Assembly: GCF_000001735.4 (NCBI RefSeq)
Contig: NC_003070.9
Coordinates: 21,995,971 to 22,059,970, forward strand
Origin: Arabidopsis thaliana
Taxonomy: Eukaryota; Streptophyta; Magnoliopsida; Brassicales; Brassicaceae
Direction: 5' to 3'
Length of the DNA: 64,000 nucleotides
Numbering within the stretch: the stretch's first letter is position 1; every line of letters starts with the position of its first letter. The notes under the pieces are model-generated. The model was not told the origin of the DNA. It saw nothing but the letters and a program-made list of their open reading frames with translations, and did no database searches. Shown here one piece after another: positions 24,054 to 35,971 of this stretch. Made by a program: the position numbers and the translations under genes.

Positions 24054-24737
24054 AGATCCAATATATAACATATTATTGCTAATTGTCTTTGTACATTTAG
24101 GCAATGTCATCGGCTTGGGGGGTTTTTGTTAGGGCCTTTAGTTCTAAAATATATGTAGAAAATATGCTTCATTTAGGTGTTTTATGTTTGTGTTTTGCTT
24201 TAAATGCCATTTTCATAGCTCCATTTATGACTAATGTGGAGAGGCAAGGCGTTAGGAACCCAATACTTGTTCCCCATGTACATAAAATTGATTTTATTAC
24301 ACCTTTGAGTTTATTATTTCTCTTTTTTTTTATTCCAAATATCTTTTGCGTCTTATTCTTCTTATACATTGTATGTCAAATGTGTATACCCCATTTTAGA
24401 GTACTACTATAACAATCCCATTTTATATTATTAGTCGATGCCTTATAACAACGAAGAAATGGTTTAGGAGAGGACGAATACTCTATTGGTACTATTACAC
24501 ACCAACTGTGATAGAAATAGTGAATTCTTAATTGAAACATCAAGTTATTATCAAAAGACATTTTCTATAATAAGAAGAGGCTTCTACAAACCTGTTTCAG
24601 TATCAACATCAACAAAAAAATGATGGGTTTTTCGTCTTTGGTATCACATTCCATCTAGAGACTCGAAAAAACAAAATAAAACAGACACATCTACAATGAT
24701 ACAGCAACAAACAAACTTTGGAAGAAAAAAAATGAAA
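24054..24737. other. Convergent 3' regions of ALA3 and PP2A-1
   Basis: The 3' flanks of two convergent genes meet here. The plus-strand open frame at 24104-24412 begins 51 bp after the ALA3 stop and encodes hydrophobic low-complexity sequence; I treat it as 3' UTR, not a gene. Confidence 0.45.
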
Positions 24738-26323
<1,586 letters not shown>

Positions 26324-27366
26324 CTCTCGTCGTCGTCTCCTTTAACCTTTAATTCTAAATCTTACAACCAATAGCCACCGAATCGTTGTAAATCGAACAC
26401 GTCGGCGACGGAGGAGTAGGAGGAGAAGTCGCCGATGGTGTTAGAGGTGGCTCTGGCTCGTCTTTGGTTTTGTTTCTCTCATATCACACAAAATGGATAT
26501 TTATTATTCTTTACACAATTTTTTTTGTTAACGAGTGATTTTTTTTAGTTTGTTTCTTAACCAAGCCTGGTCAAAAGGAAATGACATTGGCAAATTTTTA
26601 ATCAGACAGGACACCTAAACTTCAAAGTGTATCAGTTATTTAACTATTGAAAGTCTTAAGAGTTGAGACTTCTATGTAAATCAAGACTATTGTATAATGA
26701 AAAATTATTTTTGAGTTCTTCTTCGAATTAACCAAGCAATGATTATAGTAACAATTTCATGTGTATTATATTGTCCATAGTATTAAGCTCAATTTCCTTT
26801 GGTATCGATATCAACTCATCTGAGATTTTCCATTTAGTTAGACGAATATTTTCATGGATTTGAATGATCACGGTACACTGGGATTTTACGTAGTTTTTAT
26901 TGACACAATGATCTCGCCAGTTCATCGGCAAAAGCTATGGCAAAATCAGTTTGTGTAATTGTTTAAATCAAAAATATATTAAAATTGGTTATTATTATAT
27001 TTGTGTAAAACATGCTTAGATTAATCATCTGTTCAGTTTAATACAATTAAATTTATTTTTAGTGAAATTTATAATTAAGAACGATAATTAATAAATTTTA
27101 GCCAACCTCATATTAAAAATATAGAATATTCATTTATGGTTGTGAAAAAACTGAAATATAGTGTGAAAACTGATATTTTTATTCGAAAAAAAAATAATCT
27201 TATAAATAGAGATCTTCATAAAGAATATTTGAACTGATCACAGATATAGAAAACTATAAAAATCTATTTTTCTATAAATAGAGATCTTCATAAAGAATCT
27301 TTATTAAAGATATAGAAAACTATAAAAGTCTATTTTTCTCAATAGAGTTCATAGTGAAAATATATA
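26324..27366. other. Intergenic region, PP2A-1 promoter and defensin-like gene promoter
   Basis: The PP2A-1 leader and promoter occupy about 26324-26560. The rest is A/T-rich with no gene seen. The minus open frame at 26743-26931 has no recognisable features. Confidence 0.4.
27201..27338 (+). repeat. Tandemly duplicated promoter segment with two TATA boxes
   Basis: Two copies of a segment of about 72 bp (27201-27272 and 27273 to about 27338) share TATAAATAGAGATCTTCATA and GATATAGAAAACTATAAAA. Each starts with a strong TATAAATAG box, at 27201 and 27273, and the second is 94 bp before the ATG at 27367. Because both boxes are plausible, the small gene downstream may have two start regions. Confidence 0.7.
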
Positions 27367-27744
27367 ATGGACATCAGAAAAACATATGTGATTATTTTCT
27401 TTGTAGGGATATTGACAATTTCATTTTCTAGCTACAACATTGGCCAAACCAGGTTAGTTGTTATCGTTAAATTATCTTTGATCATTTGAAGAGCAATGTT
27501 TGAACATTTTTATATCATAAAATATAGAATTGGTAATAGCTATTTATATGTATGTATATTATTGGATTGTGTATTTGCAGCAATCCAGCAAGAGCAAGAG
27601 CCACATTGCATTGGGCCATGTGAGATAGCTTTCGGTAATAGACCATGTAACGAAGAGTGTACAAGTCAACAATATGCATATGGATTTTGTGATTATCAAA
27701 CAAAAGGTGAAGACAACCCACAATGTTGTTGCTACACATCGTAG
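27367..27744 (+). CDS. Defensin-like small cysteine-rich secreted peptide (splicing frame uncertain)
   Basis: Exon 1 (27367-27452) encodes a signal peptide, MDIRKTYVIIFFVGILTISF, then SSYNIGQT. The second part, ending at the TAG at 27742-27744, encodes a short mature domain with eight cysteines in the order C-x3-C-x8-C-x3-C-x9-C-x12-C-C-C, from HCIGPC to QCCCYTS. That layout fits the large Arabidopsis defensin-like (DEFL/LCR) group of secreted peptides. Oddly, the best donor (CAG|GTTAGT, 27453) and best acceptor (TTTGCAG, 27580) do not keep the frame. Upstream acceptors at 27527 or 27539, or a weak donor at 27457 with the acceptor at 27588, would. So the gene uses an unusual splice or has lost its frame. 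A decayed copy of the last exon lies at 28027. Confidence 0.6.
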
Positions 27745-28026
27745 GAATTGATACTTCTTTTAGTAATTGGCAATTTGATCGTTATAGTTTTTTTTTACCG
27801 CATTTTAAAAGATGACTTTTGTAGTATTTATTGATCTTAATAATAAAAGTCTTATTATACTAGCCTTTTTGTAGTCTAATTATATTGACCTCAACATTCG
27901 TATTTACAACCTAATAACATTCTATCAAAATTATTGACAGAGAGTTTACTAAATTAAACTATATTGAATTGGATTGATTTAAATTCAATTTAGAAATGAC
28001 ATATAAGTTTTCTTATAAAATACTCG

Positions 28027-28149
28027 CAGAGATTTTACGGAAATAGAAAATGTGAAAAAACTGCATAATTCAACACTATGTATATGGACAATGTGATTTT
28101 GTTACAAAAAGTGGGAAAATACCACAATGTTGTTGTTACAGATTATAGA
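28027..28149 (+). pseudogene. Broken copy of the defensin-like last exon
   Basis: This stretch aligns with 27622-27744 of the gene just upstream. The end reads QHYVYGQCDFVTKSGK then IPQCCCYRL and TAG, against QQYAYGFCDYQTKGED then NPQCCCYTS. Before it, small indels and an in-frame TAA break the frame in the part equal to EIAFGNRPCNEEC. No signal-peptide exon is seen upstream. It is a tandem duplicate reduced to part of one exon. Confidence 0.72.
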
Positions 28150-28940
28150 AACCAATACTCATATGAGCCATGGTGATTTGAACCTTCTTTGATTTCCAAA
28201 TCAAACAAAATTAAGATTGGTATTTTTAATCTAGCATTTTCTAACAAAATTATATTTGTCTCGACGTCCATTTTTATGTGTCAAAAATATAAATAATTTA
28301 CAACTAAATTAAATTTAATGGTCAAAATTATGCTTAATGTATAAAAAGAACGCTAAAAATGAAAAACTATAATAACAAAAAAACTTAACGTTAGACGAGG
28401 TACACATAACACATGAATGTGTAAGAGTTAAACTCCACTCATTTCTAAATATGTTTGATATTGTAAAATAGGAGGGTTGTCTACATTTTCAATATTACAC
28501 AAGTATTTCAAAACATGGGTAAATCATAACAATCACCAAGGCAAGAACAGTTATGTGGATAATTCAGGGGTTTCATCAAAAAGGTGTTAGCTAAACAAAA
28601 TTATCGCATTAGGAAATCATCAAATAGAATTGCCATATATACACCAATTTTTATTTCCCACCGTTTTTCATTAAAACAAAATTAGATAAAAATTATAAAC
28701 TATCAATTAATCTGGTTTAATTTAGCCAGATCAAACGAAAATATTATTTGAGATTATGAAAACAATATATATTTACATCCCTTTAATATTTTAAAGGTTC
28801 TTTTAGTATTTATTTTTGCGTAAACATGAAGGCGACCAAAATACTAATTTTATAAATTTCATAGAACAAAATTTCATATATCTTTATTTGGATAATTTTT
28901 TTGTGTTATATTGTTTTTTGTAATGGACATTAGAAATCAT
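28150..28940. other. Spacer between defensin-like relic and CEP cluster
   Basis: A/T-rich DNA with no coding frame of note and no recognised repeat. Confidence 0.4.
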
Positions 28941-29060
28941 TTTCTTATGCCTTATATCAGCACTATCTCCAGGATTAGTAGGTGAAATCATTCATTGAAC
29001 CGGTTTTGAAATGATGTTGATCACCAGTTTTCTTTAGTCTTCAGCTTTCTTTATGTCATA
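28941..29060 (-). pseudogene. Decayed third CEP unit downstream of CEP2
   Basis: On the minus strand this block repeats the spacer and CEP layout of the CEP2 precursor just upstream of it. It reads LKKTGDQHHFKTGSMNDF, then a two-base loss, then SPTNPGDSADIRH. Compare LKKIGDENNLKNRFINEF followed by APTNPEDSLGIGH in CEP2. It lies after the CEP2 stop codon at 29071 and is out of frame internally, so no peptide can come from the intact reading frame. Confidence 0.7.
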
Positions 29061-29070
29061 TTTTAAATCT

Positions 29071-29451
29071 TTAAACATTCACAACTCCTGGATGCCTGAT
29101 ACCGGGACTATCTCCTGGATTAGTAGGCGCAAAATCATTTGTAAATTTGTTGTTTAGAACTCTTGGATGCCCAATACCGAGACTATCTTCTGGATTAGTA
29201 GGCGCAAACTCATTTATAAATCTGTTTTTTAGATTATTTTCATCACCAATTTTCTTTAGCTTTTTTACTTCGAGAAAATCTTCTTTAACTACTCCAAATG
29301 TATGCCCTGCAAAAGTAGGATCCAAATATTCATTGAAATGCTCATGACCGACCATCTTTTTCGACTTTCTTGCTTCAGTGGTGGCTGGTGTTTTGTCAAA
29401 TACCCTTGAGATGGTCAAAATGGTCACCACGGTGATAATGAATAGCTTCAT
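29071..29451 (-). CDS. CEP2: C-terminally encoded peptide (CEP) precursor with two CEP units
   Basis: Secreted peptide-hormone precursor of 126 residues in one exon, matching CEP2 (AT1G59835). CEP peptides are 15-residue hydroxyproline-containing signals perceived by the receptor kinases CEPR1/CEPR2 and linked to nitrogen status and root growth. Residues 1-20 form an N-terminal secretion signal (MKLFIITVVTILTI). The variable region follows. Two CEP units end the protein: EFAPTNPEDSLGIGH at 81-95 and DFAPTNPGDSPGIRH at 106-120, both with the conserved PTNP, S and GI.H positions. The protein ends PGVVNV. The start is the only ATG giving a signal peptide. A relic third unit lies downstream, which suggests growth and decay of the unit array. 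Confidence 0.93.
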   Translation of the reverse strand: MKLFIITVVTILTISRVFDKTPATTEARKSKKMVGHEHFNEYLDPTFAGHTFGVVKEDFLEVKKLKKIGDENNLKNRFINEFAPTNPEDSLGIGHPRVLNNKFTNDFAPTNPGDSPGIRHPGVVNV

Positions 29452-29540
29452 GTTTCTTTTCTCTAAATTAGATAAAAGAATTATAGTTTTGTATATGAGA
29501 AGTATTGAATGTTGAGTAAGTAGGTTTGTCCGAATGAAAC

Positions 29541-29550
29541 TGTATATATA
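29541..29550 (-). promoter_or_regulatory. Probable TATA box of CEP2
   Basis: On the minus strand this reads TATATATACA, about 90 bp before the CEP2 start codon, a normal distance for an Arabidopsis TATA box. Confidence 0.5.
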
Positions 29551-29619
29551 GAGTTTATTGTGAAACGCTCACAAATAGATTAAATTTGGACAGTTTAGAT
29601 ATCAATCTAATGTTGTTAA

Positions 29620-29700
29620 TGCATGGCGATACTACAAAGATATTATATGAATAATACTAAAATTAGCATCTGACATGTGTATAGATAGTATCACCATGCA
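29620..29700. repeat. Inverted repeat, stem about 16 bp
   Basis: TGCATGGCGATACTA at the left end is matched by TAGTATCACCATGCA at the right end, with one G-T type mismatch, enclosing about 50 bp. It lies about 170 bp upstream of the CEP2 start. It could be a small non-autonomous element remnant or a hairpin; neither a target-site duplication nor other copies could be confirmed. Confidence 0.5.
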
Positions 29701-30598
29701 GATTTATGCTCTATATTCAATTTTCTATAATAATAAAAAAGAATCATAAAATTACTAATTGAGAAAGATAATAATTATAGTCAATCTCATATTAACGGTG
29801 TATACAATTATTCATTTATTGTAATAACAAAAATCAAAGATATGCCGAGAATTTTTTGCTTATGGTTTTAATTTCGAAGAAAATCATAATCGTTAAGTCA
29901 TTTATGAAAAAAAAAAAAATCAAAGATATGGTGATTTTTTTCTAGTCAAATATAATAAATCTTAGTCAACTATTTAACAAATTTAGAATATTCATTAATA
30001 GTACTACTAAAAGTGAGATATCTGTTTTAGAAACTGATATTTTACTTGACAAAAAAATCATAAAATAGGTTGACATGATTTCTGTAATCATTTGTATTTT
30101 AATTTAATGGCTTTGTATACTTATGGAAACTCGTTTTGAAATTAATATAATTTAATTAGACGTTAAAAAACTATAATTTTTTATAATATTTTTTCAATCA
30201 TAATTACTTAAGAGAACATTAAAACTGGTTTTGATTCTATATCGATCTATTACCAATTAATCGTAAAAGATCAAACTAAATTTCGATTCTAATTAATTAA
30301 AAATTATTACCTGATGGTGGTAACGAGTAAAACTGGTTTTCACTAGTTTGGTCGGTTTTTAATTCAAAACCGGTTCTTAGCTCAGTCCAGACTCCGACTC
30401 GGTACTTAAAAGCCCGGGAACTTCGGTTTATTCCGGTTGGTTCGGTTCTTCAGTTAACTAGATTTTTTAAAATGTTGCTGAGAATAACCGAAATATAAAT
30501 CGGTTTAGAATTGTCTTCAATCTAACGTCGTCGTATGGAGATAGGTTCTTTCTCCTAACGGCCATCTTCCATCTCTAACCTCACTTCCTTCATCTTCA

Positions 30599-32204
30599 AT
30601 GGAAGCGAGAATCATCCTCCTCCGAATTCAAATCCCTTGGAGCGCTAATCGCCAATTCTCTCATCCTCCTTTAGATTTCCCTCGTTTTATCAGAGCTTCT
30701 TCTTCCTCAACCTCACAGGTTCTCATTCCTCCTCTTTCTTTTCCGTCTTTTCTTCTCTCTTTCTCTTTTTTTTTTTTTTGAATTTTTCCGTGTTTTTGTG
30801 TCACCAGAAGCCGAAAACTTACGAAGGTCCGAAACCGAGGAAGAATTTAGTAGCTGATTTCATTTCCAAAAACGATGACTTGGTTCGAAGCTTACCGATC
30901 TACGTCGGGGGCGCTTCTCTTTTGGCCGTTCTCTTTAATCGGACTGTTTCCGGTATCGCTCCTGTTGCCGATGCTAGCAGGTAAGTTGATCAAACCGGAC
31001 TCTGAAATCTAAAATTATACAATTTGTGTTTCAATTCGAAGTTCTTAGTAATCAACAGTGGCTTAAATCGAGTTTCAATTCGGTATTTTCAGAAATTTGT
31101 TGTGATCATTGCTTTGTTGTTTCGATGTGATTCAACTTTGGTTTTTGAATCGTTGCTCATTTTGTAATTGGTATAGCTCACAGTCTAGAGCAGATCTATT
31201 AGCGCTTGGCTTGGCTGTCACCAATCTATTGACCGGTTTAGTCTGGTTATCGATTCGACCTAAGTCAATAACACCTGTAAGATTTCTAATCCAAGTTTAT
31301 GAATTGAAACTTTGAAGGATTTGGCAATGCAAATGTGATTCTTGGTTTTGTTTGATATCAGGTAAATCCGAAAGGTGTGGAATGCAAAGTTGTAGAATCT
31401 GATCTTCCTGCATCGATGGTTTCCGAGTTGTTATGGTAATGCTCTTCTTTTCGTATCTCTTATTCGAATGTTTCTTATGGAATGATAAGTTGAAATAGTA
31501 TCTGACTTTTGTTTATGTTCTCAGGGCTTGGGAATCTCTTAAGGTAGCAACATGTTGTAAGTCTCTAGTTATTGTCTACAATGGAATTTGCCTTATTCAA
31601 ATTGGGATGGTAGCTGAATCTCCAGAAGATAAGAAAACAGTCATAGTAAAGACCGATAAGTTGATGCAAGGATCGGTTTACAGAGGGGTTATGAAATCCA
31701 AAGCACGTAAGTAGTACGGATTTTTGTTTATGTTTTTTTGTGTGAAATTATGAATTTGTCTAAGGAAAGAACAATGATTGTTTGTCAGAGAGTTACTTGG
31801 CTAATCTTTCTCTTTATCCTGGGAGATCAGAGCTGCCATTTCTACCTGCAAATACACAGGTTTGTTGAGAGTTTGAGTGTTAGTCTTTTGAGTGAGGGAA
31901 TGATGAAACCGTGTGACGAATACTTGTTTTTTCTCTACTAGGCGGTGATTTTGCAGCCGCTTGGAGATAAAGGAATCGCAGTCATTGGTGGAAATACGAT
32001 TAGAGGATTCACGTCTTCAGACCAGGTTAGGAGATCTTTAACTTCTCTATGTTGGTTGTGACTTAGAAAAGTTAATAAGACAAGTCAAAGTGTAAGTTTG
32101 CTCATCATATCTAGGCTTGGATTTCTTCAATTGGGGAGAAGCTAGATGCGACACTGGGGAGATATTTTGTTGATTCTGATGAGATTTCCAGAGTAACAGT
32201 TTGA
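30599..32204 (+). CDS. CCB4: Cytochrome b6 haem c-i assembly factor CCB4 (cofactor assembly of complex C)
   Basis: Chloroplast membrane protein, probably AT1G59840, of the CCB pathway that attaches haem c-i to cytochrome b6. Exons: 30599-30718, 30808-30980, 31177-31276, 31362-31435, 31525-31706, 31789-31859, 31942-32025, 32115-32204. The total is 894 nt, 297 residues, with every phase closing. The first exon is serine- and arginine-rich (FPRFIRASSSSTSQ), as expected for a plastid transit peptide. Two hydrophobic segments follow (YVGGASLLAVLFNRTV and LLALGLAVTNLLTGLVWLSI), then a soluble domain including AVILQPLGDKGIAVIGGNTI. The gene is convergent with the ARM-repeat gene at 32539. Its 3' flank includes a 3-copy minisatellite. 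Confidence 0.93.
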
Positions 32205-32288
32205 AAGCCACCAGACCAGAAAAAACAGAAAATGGATATAATCATATTGCGAAAACACATTACATGCATTGAGAACTAAAGGTAACTG

Positions 32289-32408
32289 TTCATTGTGTGA
32301 TCATGTGGTTATACAAAGTTCAAATGAATTCATTGTGTGATCATGTAGTTACATAAAGTCGAAATAAATTCAATGTGTCATCATGTGGTTACATTAAGTT
32401 GAAATGAA
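32289..32408. repeat. Minisatellite, three 40-bp units
   Basis: Three adjacent 40-bp units (32289-32328, 32329-32368, 32369-32408) share TTCATTGTGTGATCATGTGG and end in AAATGAA with few substitutions. They fill the space between the ends of two convergent genes, probably inside the CCB4 3' UTR. Confidence 0.85.
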
Positions 32409-32538
32409 TTGTAAAAATAGCTTCAGAAAACAATTTTACATCAGCTTAGAATTTATGAATTCCAAGATAAACCAATGAATCTTCTTCACATGCTAAATTT
32501 TGAAGTGTTGTGGTAGGTACAATGAGCTTTCAGATTTT

Positions 32539-34237
32539 TCAGTTCTGTCGACAGGCGTTTCGTTTGTGGTTTCCATTTTGTGTTATGCTGCGAGAGACTA
32601 GTAAATCAGTGGAGATTACGCTGAAGGATGTTTCTAGACCACGTACTCGTCTCTCTAGAGATTGCATTCCGTTATGCGAGCTCTCCATGAACTTCTGCAA
32701 TATTAAGTCCAAGAAAACATTCAAAAGTCAGCACATTACAGTTTGTTGGATGTTTTAAAAGTTAATAAAGATAAATGAGATCAGAAGAAAAGGTTACCTG
32801 AAAGAGATCTAACAGACTGGACTGCTGTTTTTCGATCTGTGTAATCTGGTGTCTTATCAGAGACAACTCTTCTGCATTACTCTTTGCCTGAGAAGAACTG
32901 CTACTACCACTGTCAGTTTTAGGACTCTCCTCATCACTACTCTGAACAACTTGTGACTTGTTCGACCCATTCTCTTTGACCTTATGCATCTTTGCCGGGA
33001 ACAGAACCCGTTTAGCTCCCAATGTCGAACGATTCCGCTTCTCTTTCGACACAACAGCTTCCTGCTCAACATCCTTAGGAGTGTCACCACGATCTAATGG
33101 CTCAACATCATTCGACTTTGAGCTTAATGGTGTGTTTAAATTCCTATCTTTGCCTTTCAATGTGTTGCTTCTCTTTCCTGAAGTCGCAGACAAACCAGAA
33201 GAAGCTGATTTGGAGGAGGAAGAAGACTCTGAGACCTCTGTTGAATCACCTTCAAGTTGCTTCCATAAACCCAATGTACGATTCATTGTCTCTCTAACAA
33301 GTTTGACCTGCACAAGTTATATATGAAGTTATTAACCAAGAACACTAAAGTCAAAAGTGATTGCACTTCTTATAAATTTTTACCATAAATTGTTTTGAAA
33401 TTTTACCTTATCGAATCGTCTGCTCTCAAGAATACCTAGACATGTCTTCTTATACAGTGGAGCTAATTCTTCTTCTACCATAGCCACTCTAGCCATTGCC
33501 TCCGCAGCAGCTTTCCTCGCACGCCAATCGTCGCTGCTTAGAAACTCCGAGACGTTTGGTAAAAGCCAGTCTAGCACCGCCTTTTCGCTGTTTCGACCGC
33601 CAACAGCGCCGATTACGGTTCCTATGGCTCCAAGAAGTTCCGCTTTCGCCTTGAAACCTTCCGATTTAAGCAACTTCCCAATCTTCGGCAGGGCCTTCTG
33701 CAGTTGCTCAACATCCGGCTCATCTGCTGCGTCTACCGCCGCAGCAAGGCACATAGCAGCGCTGATCTGCGCATTGGGATCGCAATCGTGGATAACCGTT
33801 TCGATCATTGGTCCGAAAAGGATGGAGAAAGGCTGTCCGGTGATGTTGGTAGTCATATCAACGGAAGCGGCAACACAAGCGGCACGGACGGAGGAATCAG
33901 GATCACGGAGGCGGCGGAGAACGGTGGAGACCATCTTCGAGAGGTGAGGAGCGAGAGAATCGCCATGAGAACGAGAAAGAACAGAGAGAAGCGAAACGCA
34001 ATGTTTCCTCACCGGAGATTTTGCGGAAGAGTCTGTACTCTGAAGACAGTTAATAAATAAAGAGAAAGTCTCCGGTGAGAGATTAAGAGCGATTGAATCA
34101 AGCTCTGCGGCAGCGAGAGCAAGAGTATCGCGATCAGAGAGACGATTGAGACAAGCGATGACTCGTTGCTTGAGATCAGTAACCGTCATAGCCGGCTGTG
34201 AATGAGACGGAGAAGAACGGATTTGAACGGAAGGCAT
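32539..34237 (-). CDS. ARM/HEAT-repeat protein, TORTIFOLIA1/SPIRAL2-like
   Basis: Probably AT1G59850. Exons (minus): 33407-34237, 32798-33307, 32539-32694. The total is 1497 nt, 498 residues. TORTIFOLIA1/SPIRAL2 relatives bind cortical microtubules and affect directional cell growth; that role is family knowledge. Residues about 15-275 are helical HEAT-like repeats (LKQRVIACLNRLSDRDTLAL, RDPDSSVRAACVAASVDM, SSDDWRARKAAAEAMARVAM), all in exon 1. The middle is serine- and lysine-rich low-complexity sequence. The end (IRHQITQIEKQQSSLLDLFQ then MQSLERRVRGLE) looks coiled-coil. The start ATG at 34235-34237 gives MPSVQIRSS; an upstream in-frame ATG at 34430-34432 would add 65 residues unlike the family and probably lies in the promoter or leader. 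Confidence 0.88.
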
Positions 34238-35503
34238 TGTGAAAATGTCCGGAGACTTTTTCAGAGATCCGCCATGGAAGGAGAGAAGAAAAAGCTTTGT
34301 GGAGAAACTAAGATTTGGCGGCAGAAAAAAGGCTATGAAGATGACTCTACTACGGTTGGTACTTGGCCTTTTTAAACAAGACTCGTCTTTGGCTTGCCTT
34401 TTAAACTTGTCATATTTCACTACCTGCCACAAAATTTACATTTACTATTAGTTTATATCCAAAATTTCTAGTTTTCGTAAGACTATGTCCTTTTTTTGTT
34501 TCTAAACATCGAATATGTCAAATTTAGTATTATCTTACAATTTTTTTTTGTTGGTCAAAATATTATCTTACTTGTTTCTCGTTTTATGAACGTCTTTGTA
34601 CATCAAAACAGATTCAATATACCAACAAGGATTCTAACGTACGCAAGGAATAGTTAAGTAAATCCTCTATGTAGTAATGGGAAATTGTTAGGACTTTGAA
34701 GTAAGTATCAGAGACTCGTGTATAATAAGGTATTCAAAGTCAGGAAGATAATAAAATATTTGTGTAACTTGGTGGCCACTTAGAAGAAGAACCAAGAATA
34801 TACAAGCAAAAAGGAAAAAAAACTAGATTCCGTAAGATTTTCTTTTATTTCAATCCTGATTATAATTAAAAGAAGGAAACTATATCCACAACCACAATGT
34901 TACACATGAGCTAATGAGCAAGTCAAGCAAACACGGTTTCTTAACGCGTAACCAAACGTGAAATGAACTATTCTTTCTATTTTTCTCAATATTAGGATGA
35001 CATATATACTGTTATTTAACATCTATATATCTAATAACAAACTAAATCTTCGAATCATACTTTTCTCAACAAAAGATTGCATTGATAAGTTCTTAATTTA
35101 AAATATTTATGAGTACATCCAAGACAAAGAATAGTTCTCTATTTTCAGAGAGGACTGCATGTAATGGTAGTAATCATGTTTTCTCTTAGGAAAAAACCCG
35201 CACAACGTTTATGGGAAACATGTTTGTGTTTGAATAACCTTTATGGAAAAACAAAAATATTTAGCAACTGATTAAAACTCTTTACACGGCTCATATTTAA
35301 ATATTGGGCCTTTAGAGCCCATTATGGCCCATAAACACACAACTTGGAACGCTTCTAGACTTTTCTGGATTTGCCTCATTTCTAGAAGCTCTGGAGATTT
35401 CTTCTTCATCAATAAATAGAATCAGCAAACTCACCAGCTTTCATCATAAATTCGAAATTCAATTCGTCGGAAAATTGTTCAGATTTCGAAATCAACCGAG
35501 AAA
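34238..35503. other. Divergent promoters of the ARM-repeat gene and the heat-shock gene
   Basis: It holds the 5' flank of the ARM-repeat gene (with GATTTGGCGGC near 34312, resembling an E2F-type site) and the heat-shock promoter at the right. The centre is A/T-rich and I see no gene. Confidence 0.4.
35344..35405 (+). promoter_or_regulatory. Heat-shock element cluster of HSP17.6A
   Basis: Alternating GAA/TTC modules occur about 100-160 bp before the ATG: GGAACGCTTCTAGACTTTTC near 35347-35366 and TTTCTAGAAGCTCTGGAG near 35379-35396, followed by TTTCTTCTTC. They are arranged as expected for binding of heat-shock factor trimers. A weak TATA-like AATAAATAG follows near 35411. Confidence 0.7.
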
Positions 35504-35971
35504 ATGTCGCTGATTCCAAGCTTCTTCGGCAACAACAGGCGAATCAACAACAACATATTCGATCCATTCTCACTCGACGTATGGGATCCATTCAAGGAAC
35601 TTCAATTCCCGTCATCGTCTTCGTCGGCGATAGCAAACGCACGTGTGGATTGGAAAGAGACGGCGGAGGCGCACGTGTTCAAGGCGGATTTACCGGGGAT
35701 GAAGAAAGAAGAGGTTAAAGTAGAGATTGAGGATGATAGTGTGCTTAAGATCAGCGGAGAGAGACACGTTGAGAAAGAGGAGAAGCAGGACACGTGGCAT
35801 CGTGTAGAGAGATCGAGTGGGGGATTCTCGAGGAAGTTTAGGTTACCGGAGAATGTGAAGATGGATCAAGTTAAAGCTTCAATGGAGAATGGTGTTTTGA
35901 CTGTGACTGTGCCTAAAGTGGAGACTAATAAGAAGAAGGCTCAAGTTAAGTCTATTGATATCTCTGGCTAA
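35504..35971 (+). CDS. HSP17.6A: 17.6 kDa class I small heat-shock protein
   Basis: Cytosolic class I sHSP of 155 residues in one exon, matching AT1G59860. These proteins form about 12-subunit oligomers that hold unfolding proteins for HSP70/HSP101. The N-terminal arm has the class I pattern ([21 protein letters not shown]). The alpha-crystallin domain spans about residues 45-137 with the consensus II phrase ([15 protein letters not shown]) and consensus I phrase ([11 protein letters not shown]). The C-terminal I-x-I motif is IDI in KSIDISG. A well-formed HSE cluster lies upstream, so heat induction is expected. No intron, as usual for the family. Confidence 0.96.
   Translation: MSLIPSFFGNNRRINNNIFDPFSLDVWDPFKELQFPSSSSSAIANARVDWKETAEAHVFKADLPGMKKEEVKVEIEDDSVLKISGERHVEKEEKQDTWHRVERSSGGFSRKFRLPENVKMDQVKASMENGVLTVTVPKVETNKKKAQVKSIDISG

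Larger units (their letters stand above)
29452..30598. other. Spacer between CEP2 and CCB4
   Basis: CEP2 promoter at the left, CCB4 promoter and leader at the right. The middle is A/T-rich. Between 30320 and 30460 many short CGGTT and AACCGG phrases recur (low-complexity sequence common in Arabidopsis). An inverted repeat at 29620-29700 is listed separately. Confidence 0.4.

Noticed and set aside
24104..24412. 102-residue hydrophobic open frame after ALA3
   Set aside because: It begins 51 bp after the ALA3 stop in its 3' UTR; T-rich sequence yields leucine/phenylalanine frames by composition.
30320..30470. Recurrent CGGTT/AACCGG phrases upstream of CCB4
   Set aside because: This is low-complexity sequence common in Arabidopsis spacers (similar text occurs in ABCG36 intron 2 near 39840); no defined unit or array.
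33380..34432. Longer ARM-repeat frame starting at 34432 (MWQVVKYDK)
   Set aside because: The extra 65 residues are unlike the family, and the inner ATG at 34237 gives the expected MPSVQ start; the 3' end beyond 33407 reads into the intron.
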